From Xiphydria camelus (taxonomy: Eukaryota > Arthropoda > Insecta > Hymenoptera > Xiphydriidae): 64,000 bases of DNA. Location: assembly GCA_963678675.1 (NCBI GenBank), contig OY783196.1, positions 25,584,827-25,648,826 on the forward strand. The letters are read 5' to 3'. Made by a program: the position numbers and the translations under genes. Positions 21,456-32,960 of this stretch are shown one piece after another (position 1 is the stretch's first letter; every line of letters starts with the position of its first letter). Under the pieces are notes generated by a model. It was given only the letters and a program-made list of their open reading frames with translations, searched no databases and was not told the DNA's origin.

Positions 21456-21708
21456 AGGGAAGAGTAGCCGAATTTGGACTGTTACCTAGGTTAGACCATC
21501 TCTGGATGTTTTATAGAAATATTATTGTCCTGTCAACTACAAATATGGTCATCCGAACTAATGAAGAAGGTACCTCATCCAATTCCAGATCTGAATATAT
21601 TATACAATGTACCGAACTAACTAAATAACGAAAAATACCCAAACTTTTCTAGATAGAGGAGTGCTTCAACCTAGGCGATGTGACGATCCAAATTCGATGA
21701 CTCTCCTT
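21456..21708. mobile_element. MITE with imperfect TIRs, 253 bp
   Basis: The left arm is GGGAAGAGTAGCCGAATTTG with CCTAGGTT further in. The right arm read inward is GGAGAGTCATCGAATTTGGA with CCTAGGTT at the matching position. The interior is AT-rich and non-coding. Confidence 0.72.
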
Positions 21709-21715
21709 TATGGTA

Positions 21716-21919
21716 TTTTTTGTCACTCAGTGTCAAAAACCTCGGTTTTTCGATCGTCCTCGACGCTTGTGAAATCGTGTTTCACACATTGAAGCTGCTC
21801 AGTGTGTGAACAACCTGCGCAGTGCGTAAAAGTACATGCGCAGTGCATGAACTTTTTCAACTTTTTCTCTTCACTGGCGTCCACGCTCCAACCTCGGTTT
21901 TGACACTGGTGACAAAAAG
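21716..21919. mobile_element. MITE with TIRs TTTTTGTCAC, 204 bp
   Basis: Left TTTTTGTCACTCAGTGTCAA and right (inward) CTTTTTGTCACCAGTGTCAA, both followed by CCTCGGTT or ACCGAGGTT and CGTCC/ACGC words. The interior contains repeated CAGTG(C/T)GT motifs. It lies immediately after the MITE at 21456-21708. Confidence 0.75.
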
Positions 21920-21949
21920 TCAAATTCGATATTCGTGTGTTCCGCGCCG

Positions 21950-22015
21950 TTTTTAACTCGTGTGATAGCCGCACTCGCTTCGCTTGTGCGGCAAACTTCA
22001 CACTCGTTAAAAACT
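21950..22015. repeat. Hairpin in a CpG-richer patch
   Basis: TTTTTAACTCGTGTGA-AGCCGCAC (21951-21976) pairs with GTGCGGCAAACTTCACACTCGTTAAAAA (21985-22013) with a few mismatches and a loop of about 8-10 bp. Function unknown. Confidence 0.65.
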
Positions 22016-22360
22016 TGCGCTTCACGCACTCATATCAAAAATAACTATTACGTATCTGGAGCTTGCATCCAAAATGCTTTATTTACTAAGAGTGAAATAG
22101 TACAATTAAGGAAAACTTCCACGTACATACATATCGACTGGTACCAGAAAGAAGCACGTAGGTGAGAGTGGTGTCGGTTGTAATAAAAAAAAGTTATTTG
22201 CGGATAACTAAATTATTATAAGTCACAGGAAGTCTTAATTTTACATGAAAAGAGAGGGATCTTTTGACTTTGATTATACCATAATAAACATCAGAAAGAA
22301 CAACAAATTATACAAGGTACATTCCATTAAAGGTACCGCTGCAACTTATTACAATTGACA

Positions 22361-22735
22361 CCGTGGTGGTGGCAATTTAAACGCACCAAAGTTGTGCAAC
22401 GGAACCAGATTGACCATCAAAAAATTGTCATCAAATTTAATCGAGGCAACACTCATCACTGGCAAATTCAAAGGCGAAGACGTACTCATTCATGCATACC
22501 TATGATTTCCAACGATTTAACATTCGAATTCAAGCGGCTCCAGTTCCCTTTGCGTCTTGCTTTTGCTATTACAATTATTAACAAAGCAGAAGGTCAATCA
22601 TTGACTATTGCTGGCTTAAATTTGGAAAATTCATGTTTTTTCACACGGCCAATTGTATGTGGCTTGCTCCAGAGTTGGGACGCCCAAAAATTTACACGTT
22701 TTTACTCCAAATAAAAAAATAAAAAACATTGTCTA
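22361..22735 (+). pseudogene. Helitron helicase C-terminus, frameshifted
   Basis: Read across frames, the plus strand gives APKLCNGTRLTIKKL, then TLITGKFKGEDVLIH, PMISNDLTFEFKRLQFPLRL, AFAIT-INKAEGQSLTIAGLN and LENSCF, and finally KNIVYPLAL. LCNGTRL, the FKRLQFP block and INK(A/S)-GQSL are the conserved last motifs of Pif1-family helicases in Helitrons. At least two frameshifts and loss of the upstream motor motifs make it non-functional. Confidence 0.88.
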
Positions 22736-22914
22736 TCCGCTGGCCTTAAGATAAATTAATAAAAGAAATATACTTACTTTCCAATTTAAATTAAATACAT
22801 GTGTTTTTTTAGCGTAGCATGGCTCTCTACCTATAGATATCTGTTAAAAATTCGTCAAATGAAGGCCAAAATCAATCCACAATCTACCCGTGCGAAGCCG
22901 GGACGGGCTGCTAG
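22361..22914 (+). mobile_element. Helitron fragment with Pif1-like helicase end and 3' terminus
   Basis: The sequence encodes the very end of the replication-helicase protein, then a non-coding tail with the classic Helitron 3' hairpin (CCCGTGCGAAGCCGGGACGG at 22887-22906) and the terminal CTAG at 22911-22914 before a host T. Everything upstream of the helicase's last part (Rep domain and most of the helicase) is absent, so this is a 5'-truncated copy. Confidence 0.88.
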
Positions 22915-22939
22915 TATATAATAAATGCGAGCAGGTATA

Positions 22940-23250
22940 TTAACCCTCCGAGAACATAAGGGGTCAATTTAACCCCAACCTTGAGTTTGATAAAAAATAT
23001 CGTTGAAACATAATTTTTAGCAAGAAATATAAAAAAAAATTTTTAATATGATTTTTATCGTAAATTACGTCATCTTCGAAACTTTTTTTGGCAATTTTTT
23101 TAAATACGAAAATAAATTTAATAGACTTTTTTATTCATTTCAATTTATTCAAAGATGTTGAAAGAACATCCCAGAATTGTTTTAAGTTGATCAAATTGAC
23201 CCCAAGTGTTCTTCATGATTGGAAAAATAGGTGTGTTCTCGGAGGGTTAA
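22940..23250. mobile_element. TTAA-bounded MITE (piggyBac type), 311 bp
   Basis: It begins TTAACCCTCCGAGAACA and ends with the exact inverse TGTTCTCGGAGGGTTAA, TTAA being the shared target. The subterminal GGGGTCAATTT and AAATTGACCCC form a second inverted pair. The tips resemble those of the 16503 and 60889 elements (TTAACCCTC), but the interior differs, so it is a separate family. Confidence 0.85.
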
Positions 23251-23737
23251 TACGGAAATCAACGCTAAGCGAGTAATATTATGCAACATGAAATAAGGAG
23301 AAAATAATTCAAACTATAATATGATTTAGAAATTGAGGGGTGGCCTTTGAAACATGTTACAATTGACACCACTGCCACTTGTTTCAATTACATGTTCATT
23401 AAACTCATATATAAACAATAAATAAGATTGATGCATACCTCACTCCAAAGTTTAATCTTTGTGTATTTACATGAAACATTCTGATTTTATGAAAAATTCT
23501 TGTGGGACTAGTCAAAACGAAATAACGGCCGACAACAAAATTAACAATTTGGCAATCATTTCAAAGAAACAGGTACTGACAAGCCTATACTGGCGAATGC
23601 CCTTTAGCTTTTTTGTAGGTGATTTACGCCTGATAGGATATAGAACGCCGCATATATTTTATTTTTTCGTCAATAAATTATGTCGCTACAGTCAGTGTTA
23701 CAATTGACCCCGCGTTACAACCGACACCACTCTCTCC

Positions 23738-23880
23738 TATCTTTTCACTGTCATTATAGAATATCGTAACTCGTTAGTATGCAAAGAGAAATCGTAAGTC
23801 ACATCGATGACAACAAGGACTTGCGATGTTTCCTCGTATAGCAACGAGTCACGACGTTTTTCAATGACAGTGAAAAGGTA
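23738..23880. repeat. Hairpin with about 60-bp arms
   Basis: Arms 23738-23796 and 23818-23880 share CTTTTCACTGTCATT and CGT-ACTCGTT-GTAT, with roughly 20% mismatch and a loop of about 20 bp. It directly adjoins the end of the composite element at 23737. Confidence 0.72.
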
Positions 23881-23929
23881 CGTGCTTTACTCTAGTATTA
23901 TACCGGCCGAAATATTCATACACTCTATT

Positions 23930-24130
23930 AAACATTTTGTGTTGGGATCGATCCACCCACTTCTGTATTTTAAAATCGATGGATTCTTCGTGTCATTTCA
24001 ACATTGATTGTATTACAAATAACACAAAGAAAGTTAACATTGATACGAAGAATGATAAACTAACACATAGAATCAGTTGACTTTAACATACAAAAATGGG
24101 TGGACCGACTTCAACACGAAATTTAAAACT
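23930..24130. mobile_element. TIR element of family E, copy 1
   Basis: Inverted arms share TTCGTGTTG/TTTGTGTTGG, GATCGATCCACCCA-TT-TGTAT and TGATTC-T-GTGT. Similar half or full copies lie at 26925-27090 and 59835-60095. It is about 200 bp, non-coding. Confidence 0.7.
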
Positions 24131-24179
24131 GTGCAGCATAACGTATAGATATATTTATGTTGTTTATGTATATATATAT

Positions 24180-24780
24180 ACAGGGTGTCCCTAAATATCA
24201 TGTACAAATGGAAGGAGGTAATTCTTTGGCTTATTTCATGACTAAAAGTTCATATAAACATAGGCCCGTAAAAGCTTCATTATTGATCTACAGGGTGTTG
24301 AAATTTCAAAATTTTTTAATTTTTTTTATAGCTCATGCAGTTTTTAAGTTATTTAGCTCAAATTTGGAATGTAGATTATGCTGTAGGGCTTATATCATTG
24401 GGCATGTCAAATGGTTGTGAGAATCTACAGGGGGTTATTTTTTCAGAGGTCGTGCCCCCTTTTCTCCCCCTGAACTTTTTTGCGGTGCGCCTCTGGTAGA
24501 TTCTAAAATACAAAATAAATTTTCTGTTTTGTTTAGTAACTTTTTGGTCTCTTGTAGTTTTTTCGTATCTGCCACCGTTATCGAGAAACGGATGCTGGCT
24601 GGAACGTTGGATTAACTTTTTGAAAATCATGATCTCTTGATGGTTTTTTGAGATTAAAAAAAAACGTGACGTGATGGCTAAATTTTGACACCGGATTCAT
24701 GATCGGGATGCAAAATTACTACGGATAACATATATCGCATCAAATGTATACCCCACTTTTTTTTTTGTGTGACTGTGTAA
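24180..24780. repeat. Interspersed repeat with CAGGGTGT ends, fused to the 2225 family
   Basis: It starts after a TA microsatellite with ACAGGGTGTCCCTAAATATC, a terminus type common among insect DNA elements, and has a second CTACAGGGTGTTGAAATTTC at 24290. The last 130 bp (24640-24775) are the second copy of the repeat at 2225-2355. Frames at 24157-24420 and 24630-24376 have no recognisable signature. No right terminus was identified. Confidence 0.5.
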
Positions 24781-24784
24781 TTAA

Positions 24785-24872
24785 CATAGATTTACTTGGC
24801 CCAATGACATATTTTTTTCGTCACAATCAATTATACATTTATTAACTACAAATAAACTCTTTTCTCAGTGTA
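24785..24872 (-). repeat. Truncated copy of the TACACTGAG MITE family
   Basis: Read on the minus strand from 24872 it gives TACACTGAGAAAAGAGTTTA, then TTTGTAGTTAATAAATGTAT and TTGATTGT. These match the left arm of the element at 26615-26862. The other end is missing. Confidence 0.75.
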
Positions 24873-24879
24873 CTATAAT

Positions 24880-26260
24880 TTTGTCTATCGTAGTATATTT
24901 GATTGTAAACCTTGAAAGTTCAAAAAGCTTCTCTCGTGATTGAACTCGTACTACCTCAATGACCCTGATCTTTTATCCCAATTCCCTCCCAACATAGATA
25001 CGATCCGGGGTGAGGATTCATCGTAAAAAGAAAAAACGCGGAGCCGCAGCTTGGTTATAAAAAACTCTTTGGCAACATACTTCACATCCATTCATACATA
25101 TATGTATGATGTTGCCACGTACTACCGAGAGAGAGTAGATATTTTTATGTACGGCGTAAAAGTATGTACAAAGTCACAGCTGGGATGACAGTTACCCCCA
25201 ACCGGTACGGAAAGTCGATAAAAATCGAAGGGATGCTGTTACCAGAAGTGCAATGCAAATCCGAATGTTGCTCGGGAATTCGAGTGGGCCGTAGCTAAGA
25301 AGAAAGGAGAAAGAGAGTAAAAACGAAGGGATACTTGCTTTCGTTCATAGATAAAGAATAATTTATCCTGCAACCAATCGAGAGGATATTTGAAGACATC
25401 TTCCACCCCCTTTCGCCGCTTCGTCGCGCTTTCATCCTCCTATTATGCGAGGCTCACCGAGGCTGGAGGGTGGAGATCTTCGAGAAGTGGAAATACATGC
25501 AGGAGAGTAGGTACTTGATATTAAGTTGATTGCGCCGGAGGTCTCTGGAGTCTCACAGTCGAGAGTAGAAAAGAGGTTTTCGCCTCCCAAGGGGTTTAAT
25601 TATGACATTGTTAAAGTCAAGCTGCGGCCTCGAAACGTACGCTTATTACGTGAGGGCTACATTTTCATAGTTTTGGTGCCCCTAATAGTCCCTTACGGCT
25701 TCCTTATAACCCCTTCAGGGCTTCTCGCGACGCCCTTTCTGGCACATCCGATGTACCAGCTTTGAGGGGAGCTTGTGGCGACACTCAAACTCTCGTCTTC
25801 GTTGGCAGGGAGAATTGGTCCTTGAATTGCGACTTGTAGAAGTACCGACTTTTTTCTTCGTTCAACTATACATTTAAACTCCACAAGAGTAAAGTAGGAG
25901 TAGAAAATTTTGTTCTTCAAAATACAATATACTTTAAACAAATTAATAAAAGTAAAAAAAATGTTGACCACGTATTGGTGGAACCATCGCGTTTCTCGAG
26001 GATTTATTCCAATTTTAAAAAGAAATTAATATATCAGATTTATATTTTTTAATGAATTTATTTAATCAATACCTATCCAAACGGGGATTTTTAGAAACAT
26101 ACACATAATATATCTAGCTATTCTATTTTACTACAAATTAACATTTCTAAAAATTCTTGACATTATAACTAAAACTCAAAATAATACCAATTAGATAACA
26201 CATGTATATGAGTACATACTTAATTATTTTGTATTGAAATCAATATATATAGTATGCTAA
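24880..26260. other. Stretch without recognised features
   Basis: AT-rich except 25240-25800, which is richer in GC and open in short frames (25526-25765 plus). No family signature, element ends or RNA gene were recognised. Confidence 0.45.
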
Positions 26261-26269
26261 AAACACTGG

Positions 26270-26610
26270 TCTACAATAAATTTACTCAGAAGTGAAACAA
26301 GGTAGATTAAAAAGATCTCTATACGCTGATTGTAAAACTTTTTTCCGTTTTGTTTTAACACGTCATGTTTTTTTAGGAAATTGGGGTCAAATGTTGAAAA
26401 AATCGCGTTTAAGGGTTTTAATTTAATTTTTCTAAAAAACTGGACATACTAGCCAAATTTTGGCTTAGGATCGGATCAAACGTCAAGAAATGAATAAGAA
26501 GCATCGATTGTATTCCGTGTTGCGATAAGGTTTCAATAGGTATAGGAAAAAATTAATCGACGTACCCCAGAGAAAAACGGAAGAAGATTTAGAATCAGTA
26601 AGTATATCGA
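26270..26610. repeat. Old diverged repeat, related to 30690-31400
   Basis: Weak similarity to 30700-30900: both have ACGCTGATT or CGCTGATTTCAAA, a CGTCATGTTTTTTTAGGAAA or CGTGTTATGTTTTTAAGAAA block, and CATCGATTGT-TTC. The words recur again near 31036. It appears to be a decayed interspersed element of unknown class. Confidence 0.4.
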
Positions 26611-26614
26611 GATC

Positions 26615-26862
26615 TACACTGGGAGAAGAGTTTATTTGTAGTTAATAAATGTATACTTGATTGTAGCGAAAGAAATACATCATTAGGAGATAAGTAAATA
26701 CAATACATATTAATTATACTAGAATGTCTCTTTCATTCAAACAAAAATAGAGAAGTGGCTAAGAAATACTTATTGTTAGTCCAAAGAAATATTTCTTTCG
26801 CGATAATTAAATGTATAGTTTATATATAGTATATAAACTATAAATAAACTGTTTTCTCCATA
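26615..26862. mobile_element. MITE with TACACTG termini, 248 bp
   Basis: The left arm reads TACACTGGGAGAAGAGTTTA, then AGTTAATAAATGTAT and GCGAAAGAAATA. The right arm read inward has GGAGAAAACAGTTTA, TATAGTTTA and CGCGAAAGAAATA. A truncated copy lies at 24785-24872. The TACACTGAGAAAA-type tip also bounds elements at 47776 and 51074. Confidence 0.72.
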
Positions 26863-26924
26863 TAAACCACCTTGGTTTATTTCTAATACGTAAAGAAGGT
26901 CTAATTTTGTAGACAAGTGAAATT

Positions 26925-27090
26925 AACAAATTCTTTCTGTTAATTTATCATTCTTTGCGTTCATTTAAAAGCTACTGCGTCATAATTAAATACAAAGAGT
27001 GTTAAATTGATACGAAGAATCAATTGATTTTTACATATAAAAATGGGTGGATCGATTTTAATATAAATTTTTCAACCATATGCGCATAGT
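26925..27090. repeat. Family E copy 2 (partial)
   Basis: It contains GTTAAATTGATACGAAGAAT, CAATTGATTTTTACATAT and AAAATGGGTGGATCGATTT in the order of the right arm of the element at 23930-24130. The opposite arm is not clear. Confidence 0.6.
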
Positions 27091-27149
27091 TACACCAGTT
27101 TTCCAAGCGAATCGTACTAAACGCTGATTCCCTAATCAGTATCCATCTA

Positions 27150-27894
27150 CATATACTATCGCTGTGATTTTTTCAAATTTTCTCCCGCAGAAACGGCAAA
27201 GGGATTAACAGGGAAGCTGGGACAATTTACCGCAAAGCCCGAACTAAAGTTCCTCTGTAAGTTTAACGACTTTGGGAAATGCAAATCCTCCGTGTATTTG
27301 CATATCGCGCGGCACTTTGGCTGCGTACAATGGGGAAGGAGCGATATACATTTTACACGCATCGAGCAGCTCTCGCTTTACATAAACCATTAAGTGTATA
27401 CCCTTCGAACGCTCATGCCGATCTTCGTTCGATCTTCGAATGTGGCTCGTAAAACGCCGCGCGGAATACAGCACGTACCTATGCATGAAATTACAATTCC
27501 GTACGAACCGGCCAATCACAATTCCGCCGTAATAGAAAAGATAAATATTTAAATCGCCCGCCTGACCGCGGCCGCGCCGACGCGGCGTATCGTCTGTATC
27601 CTGCATGTTCGCTTTAATTTAAACTCACGCGCACATTGTGGCCGCTTCTCGCATTTGGCGCACGGAGCAGGGTATATCGCGGCTCGCTCCACGTGGGTTG
27701 AGTATAATAAAGGTAGATGAACCGAGTCTAATGCCTTAATTAACAACGCTTTTTAGATACGCGTCGTTCACGCGACGCATAAGCGGGAAATCGTGGGGCG
27801 ACCTTTCCCCTTCGAGTTATTCGCTTGATAAGCGACGACTCTTTCCTTAATTTTGTTCTCCTTTCTTCTTTCCGCTCCTTCCCTTTTCTCCCTT

Positions 27895-27925
<31 letters not shown>

Positions 27926-27994
27926 TATATATTTACTTATTCATACTTATCACTTACTTATATTTACTTACTATATTACATTATATCATATACA
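27150..27994. other. CpG-richer patch and (TC)n tract, no gene recognised
   Basis: 27230-27790 is moderately CpG-rich (peak near 27560-27590 with CCGCGGCCGCGCCGACGCGG). Overlapping minus-strand frames have no recognisable signature. A (TC)n tract lies at 27893-27919. Confidence 0.4.
27893..27919 (+). repeat. (TC)n microsatellite
   Basis: About 13 TC units at the end of a pyrimidine-rich tract. Confidence 0.9.
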
Positions 27995-28572
27995 TTAGAC
28001 TGATTCAAAAAAAAGCTTTTTTAATTTATTTTCTTGGCGGGCACTTAAAACGTTAGTATTTAATGTAACTTTGAATATGTCGCCGGGTGCACGTTCTCAC
28101 TCAATATTTAGGGGTGTCTCAATCGTTTTTTCTGATTTCCATTTGAATAACACGATGAAAATGTTGAATCGTTGGTTTAGTGCTAATTCCTTCTACGGTA
28201 AAAGAAATTTTCCCGAGAAAAATTAGAAAAATTGAGAGTTTTAGGTGTAATTGACGTAAAGAAATATTATTTTTAATTCTATTTAATAATTAAAAATAAT
28301 ATTTCTTTACGTCAATTACACCTAAAACTCTCAATTTTTCTAATTTCTCAAGGGGAAATTTTTTTACCGTAGAAGAGGAATTAACACTAAACCAATGATT
28401 CAACAATTTCACCGTGTTATTCAAATGGAAATCTCAAAGAGCGATTGAGACACCCCTAAATATTGAGTAAGAATGTGCACCCGGCGACATATTCAAAGTT
28501 ACATTAAATACTAACGTTTTAAGTGCCCGTCAAAAGAATTAATTGAAAAAACTTTTTTTTGAATCAGTCTAA
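27995..28572. mobile_element. Foldback element, 578 bp, arms of about 270 bp
   Basis: It begins TTAGACTGATTCAAAAAAAA and ends with the inverse. Nearly the whole length folds on itself, sharing AACGTTAGTATTTAATGTAA, CACCCGGCGACAT-like and ACACCTAAAACTCTCAATTT. The arms meet at a loop of only a few bases around 28277. There are scattered differences of a few percent. No coding content. TTA/TAA at the tips would fit a 3-bp Harbinger-type target, but the palindrome makes this ambiguous. Confidence 0.9.
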
Positions 28573-30680
28573 TATACATATATATGCGATATATATATAT
28601 ATTATACCATCTCTGTCTGTATCTCTCTTAGCTGGCTCTCAGAGGGCTTGCCCTTAATGTGCTCTTAGGACTATCAAAAAACACGTTTATTTCGATCAAG
28701 CACATTTTTCTCTCTGTGTAGATTATTAGCTATCCGCTATACATATAAATATGTAGATATGGTGTATTTGATAAGTTTTCCATCAAACTCTAACTTTGTT
28801 TTTCGAACTCAATCAGAAGTCCATTTGGAAAAGCTCGCCGATTTGAAGTTAATTAAAGAGTGTTTGAAGTTATAACGTAGAAATGAAAGTAAAACATTGG
28901 AAACAGACGAACAACGGAATCGTAAGTCTTTAAATTGTAATTAGAGCTTGTTGCCTGGAAAAATATCAGGAAATGGTGAACAGAGAAATATTGGCAGTGC
29001 GCATGTGGGCGTACTAGGGTTTACAACCCTTAAGCTTAACCGCGCTACGCGCCTCACTTACTGTGAAAATTGCAGCTATAAAATCCAGGAATTTATCCAG
29101 GTTATACGAAGGATAATATACTTCTTCTCATTATACTTCAAGGTGTGTCACAGCGGGAAAAGGGTCCGATTAAATATATATTTACCGAATGTGTTGTAAA
29201 CCAGAAGGTTTATGGTACGTGCTAAGGTGTGTACAGTTTCACAGCTGAACCCTAATAAAGATCCTGCTAAAGAACTTTGTTACGTCATTACATGGATATA
29301 TTTGGATACCTCTCCTTATCTCGATCTGAATCGAAAAAGACGTAACTTCTGATAAATAATTCAATTCCAATGCGCGTAGGTCCGAAAGATCCGAATCTCT
29401 ATCTTCCGATTCCCTGTTCCTCTCGTCCACCTATAAAATTATTTACTCCCTCGTGGTCTATTTTCTCCTGCTCCCTTTTTTATAACTTCGCAGCCCTTTC
29501 TTTTACCTAGTCTAACTTGGAGAAAATCTCCACCTGCCTCACCTATTTTTCTTCCTCGAAACTAAATCCTTCAAATAATTCATAAATTAAAGGCTTTTTG
29601 GTTAAACGCAGTATAATTGCATGTATTCTAACCAAATATTGCTTACATTCTGAGATTGTTTATATTCCCTATTTTGAATATTACGAACATTTTTATACTC
29701 TTCAGTGGAAGTTTAAAGTACTTCTTTATCTTTTATAGAGTGAATTGCTTAACAATATTATAGATTAATAACCGTACGGATTACTTCATAAAAAGTCATC
29801 GATATTTTTCTATATTTGACATAATATTCCAAATAATTATTTACTGAATATTTCTAATGCGTTCGTTTCCTTTTCTACACTGAGACTCAAATTGCGCGTC
29901 GAATTTCAGTGGTTTTAACGCTGAAAAAGACCGTTTTGTCATCAACCTAAATACTGGCACGAAAAAAGTAGGTTACCCTGTAGCATTAATATTTCAATGG
30001 GTCAAGATTTTATCGCGGATCCTCCCCTCATAAAAGCGCAACTAATTCCGACAAACGTTCGGATTCGAATACAGGTATAAAGTAGGTCCGAGTGAGCTCC
30101 GAGTCTCTAATCCCCTATCCCAGTTGCTCTCGTCATCCCGGATTGCTCCTCTTATCGTTTCTCTGGCCTCCGGCCTCCGGCTTCCTGTGTGCCTCTCTAT
30201 TTTATTCCCCGAAATCCTCTCGACTCGGCGTCAGAGTACTTCGAAGCACGTGCGCGTGCGTTGAAATCACTCATCGACGAATGGATAGCGGGATCATGAT
30301 AGATTGAGAGGAAAACGTTTGGGTTTTTACGCTACAATGGCTTTATCGGTTCTCGATCAAGCTGTGACTCCTTAAATTACGTAGACTGCGAGATAAGGAA
30401 TCTCTCTTTATTACCACCTTTAACCTATCGAGGCGGAACAACGAGTCATTGCGATGATCCGTGATATTTTCATCGTATAAGGAAACAACGAGTCAGGCTC
30501 GCCGTCACCTTTACGAGATGCGAATAAAAGTTCATTAGACGTATCTCCTACCTCGCATATGATTGCAATATTAAAAGTTATTGTATCCTCAATGTGTGCC
30601 ATAAATTGGTAATGTATCGTTCACAGACTCATAAACTCCTTAATTACACCGGCCTCAACCAAACAAATTATCAGAATTAA
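28573..30680. other. Stretch without recognised features
   Basis: AT-rich with moderate patches. Frames at 28948-29199, 30092-30307 and 30602-30420 lack family signatures. No inverted or direct repeats longer than about 20 bp were noticed. Confidence 0.4.
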
Positions 30681-30689
30681 AACTAAACG

Positions 30690-31400
30690 GGTTACGTAGA
30701 TTTTGAGACGCTGATTTCAAATCTTCCATTCATTTTGCTCAGACGTGTTATGTTTTTAAGAAAAAATTAGGTGAAGTTTATGAAAATCACATTTTGCCCG
30801 TTTTCTACTTCTTTTACGAATTCGCACTGAGAAACAAAAAGTCTATAAAAACCATCGATTGTTTTCTCATGATGCAATGCAACTGAAATAAATATGGGCT
30901 AAATTTCATCGAGGTGTAAGTATGTGGTACTACTCATACATGGCGCGCGAGTGCCTATTTTTCCTCAAAAACCTGACGTGACAGACACTTCAAGTGTGAC
31001 TTCGTGCTCACGGATTTGAATTTAACATATCAAAATTGATAATAATCACTGATTGTGTTTCGTAATGCAACTAAGTACAAAGAAACAGACGAAAATCCCG
31101 TTACGTCACACATAATTCCTTAAAATCTGATTCAAATTTAATCGAAATTTGGAGTTTTATAAAATACAATCAACGGCTATTATAGATGTTTTGAAACTGA
31201 AGTCGAATCCGTAAGTAAAAAGTTTTTAGAAATGAATGGTGCTTATTATTTGCGAGAAGCATCACGCCCATTCCAATGAAAATTAGCTTATATTTGTTTG
31301 TACTTTATTGCATTATAAAAAATAATCAATGCAAGTTACAATTGTTTTGACACTAAATCCGGATCCATTGGCAAAATATGAATATCACGTCAAAAGAGTT
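30690..31400. repeat. Old diverged repeat tract
   Basis: Several degenerate recurrences of a unit with CATCGATTGTTTTCTCATGA, CACTGATTGTGTTTCGTAAT and AATGCAACTGAAATAA words, spaced irregularly (about 200 bp). It is related to 26270-26610. Class unknown. Confidence 0.4.
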
Positions 31401-31839
31401 TGAGAAAAACATTATTTAGAACCCCCGAAATCGCTATCCTTACGATTTTGACTTCATTTTTCTTAAAACTATAAAGTACCGGTGTAAAACGGAAGAAACT
31501 TTTGAAATTCATCATCTATAATAGTTTTGTTCGTAATGATAAGAAAGTGTCATCTTGTAAACTAGTGTTATTCGACACTCATAGATACGACATTATAAAT
31601 TTGCAGATGCATTTCGCATATATACAGAGAAATTGCTAAATATAGTTTCAAGTTATTTTCAAAACTGCTCTGTACGCAAGAATACCGCTGTATAGCATTA
31701 AGATCGTCTGATTAACCGACGCACCATCTCAACGAGACAAAAGTCAAGACTGCGGATTTAAACTAGCCGTATAATTTGCCCCACATAAAGCCGTATCGAG
31801 CCGCGAACGACGGAGTGTTTTCATACTCTAAATCTTTTC

Positions 31840-32960
31840 CAAGAAAGCCTTAAGTAGTTCCATATCGCCCTGGCGTTGCCCCTTTCGCAACCTCCACGGA
31901 ACCGGTGGCCTGCACCGCGCAATTCAACGGCGCGTCTGGCGAAGTGTCGAAACAGCTGCGCGGGATCCCCCGGCGAACGAAACGCACGATCTCCAGCAGA
32001 ATCGATGACGAACAAGAGGCGACGTCGAGAAGCTTCGAAAGACGCGTGCTCGTCGTTCGCGCGAGCGTGAATAGAAACCACCGCCGATGAAATCGAACAG
32101 CAGCGATTCGATCGCCCGCGCTGCACGACGGGAAACAGATCCGATCCGATCGGCCGATTAGCCCCGCGAGCTTCGGACGAAGCGCGGGATCCTCGTAAAA
32201 GCGTTTTAACGGCTCGAGGCAGGACGATTTCTTCCTTCGCCGCTCCTCGCCGTTTTACGCGTCGGGCGCTCGAGTTAACGGCTGCGCGAGACGAACCGAG
32301 GCAAGGACGCCGGGCTCGCGCGAGCGCGCGTTTTATCGTAATTAAAATCGGCCAAGATTACCCAAGCGTTTACATTGCGGGCGTTCGATACGCGTCTTCC
32401 TGGAAATTATAACGCAACGACGAAGATCGACGACGCCGCGCGACGAAGGGCGTGTCTCGCGCGTTCTTGATCCCTCAACGTCGACGCGAGTTACTCGCGA
32501 CGATAAGTTGATTCTCTCTTAGCGAGCGAAGGGGGAGGCTGCGCGGAGCTGCTACAGTCTCGCTGCTACGTCCGCGCGCGCGAAGGAAGCTCGCTAATAA
32601 TCGCGCGGGAAACCGGGTCGCGACTGCCATATATTTTTAACCCCGCGACGTGTCGAGACGTGCGAGCGATCGATCAAACGGGCGACACGCGAAACGCGCT
32701 CGTACCTAAAGTACGGAAGACCGAAATCCGGTGACGCGTGCGACCGAGCCGTGCTTGAGGACCGTAACCGCGGAGTTCTTCGTTCGTGGCGCGTATACTT
32801 CGCAGAGAGCCGGGCAATTTCGCCCCCCCCCCCCCCCGGCCACCGCGCGGTGTTCGAGGAAGGAGTAAAGGTCGCACGTGTCGCGTGCGCGAGACGCGAT
32901 TCGGGAAATCAGGAATTCCTCGCGCGGCGGAATGAAATTTCCACAAATTTATAGGCTGGG
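31840..32960. promoter_or_regulatory. CpG-rich island without recognised exon
   Basis: The densest CpG island of the window, with CGCG runs throughout 31860-32940, a poly-C tract of 15 at 32823-32837 and a TATA-like CATATATTTTTAA at about 32628. Open frames on both strands are arginine/serine-rich and overlap each other, as expected by chance. In insect genomes with AT-rich backgrounds such islands often sit at promoters. No TATA/initiator pair with good spacing was confirmed. Confidence 0.4.

Larger units (their letters stand above)
22161..23737. mobile_element. Composite TIR element with nested Helitron and TTAA MITE
   Basis: The termini are inverted copies, GGTGAGAGTGGTGTCGGTTG at 22161 and GGAGAGAGTGGTGTCGGTTG ending at 23737, each flanked by TA. 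The subterminal motif TTACAA(T/C)(T/C)GACACC recurs near 22349, 23356, 23698 and 23712. Inside lie a Helitron 3' end (22361-22914) and a TTAA-bounded MITE (22940-23250), so at least two later insertions hit this element. No transposase of its own is recognisable. Confidence 0.75.

Noticed and set aside
31821..32946. Overlapping frames in the CpG island as possible exons
   Set aside because: All are arginine/serine/alanine-rich with equal quality on both strands and no phase-matched splice partners.
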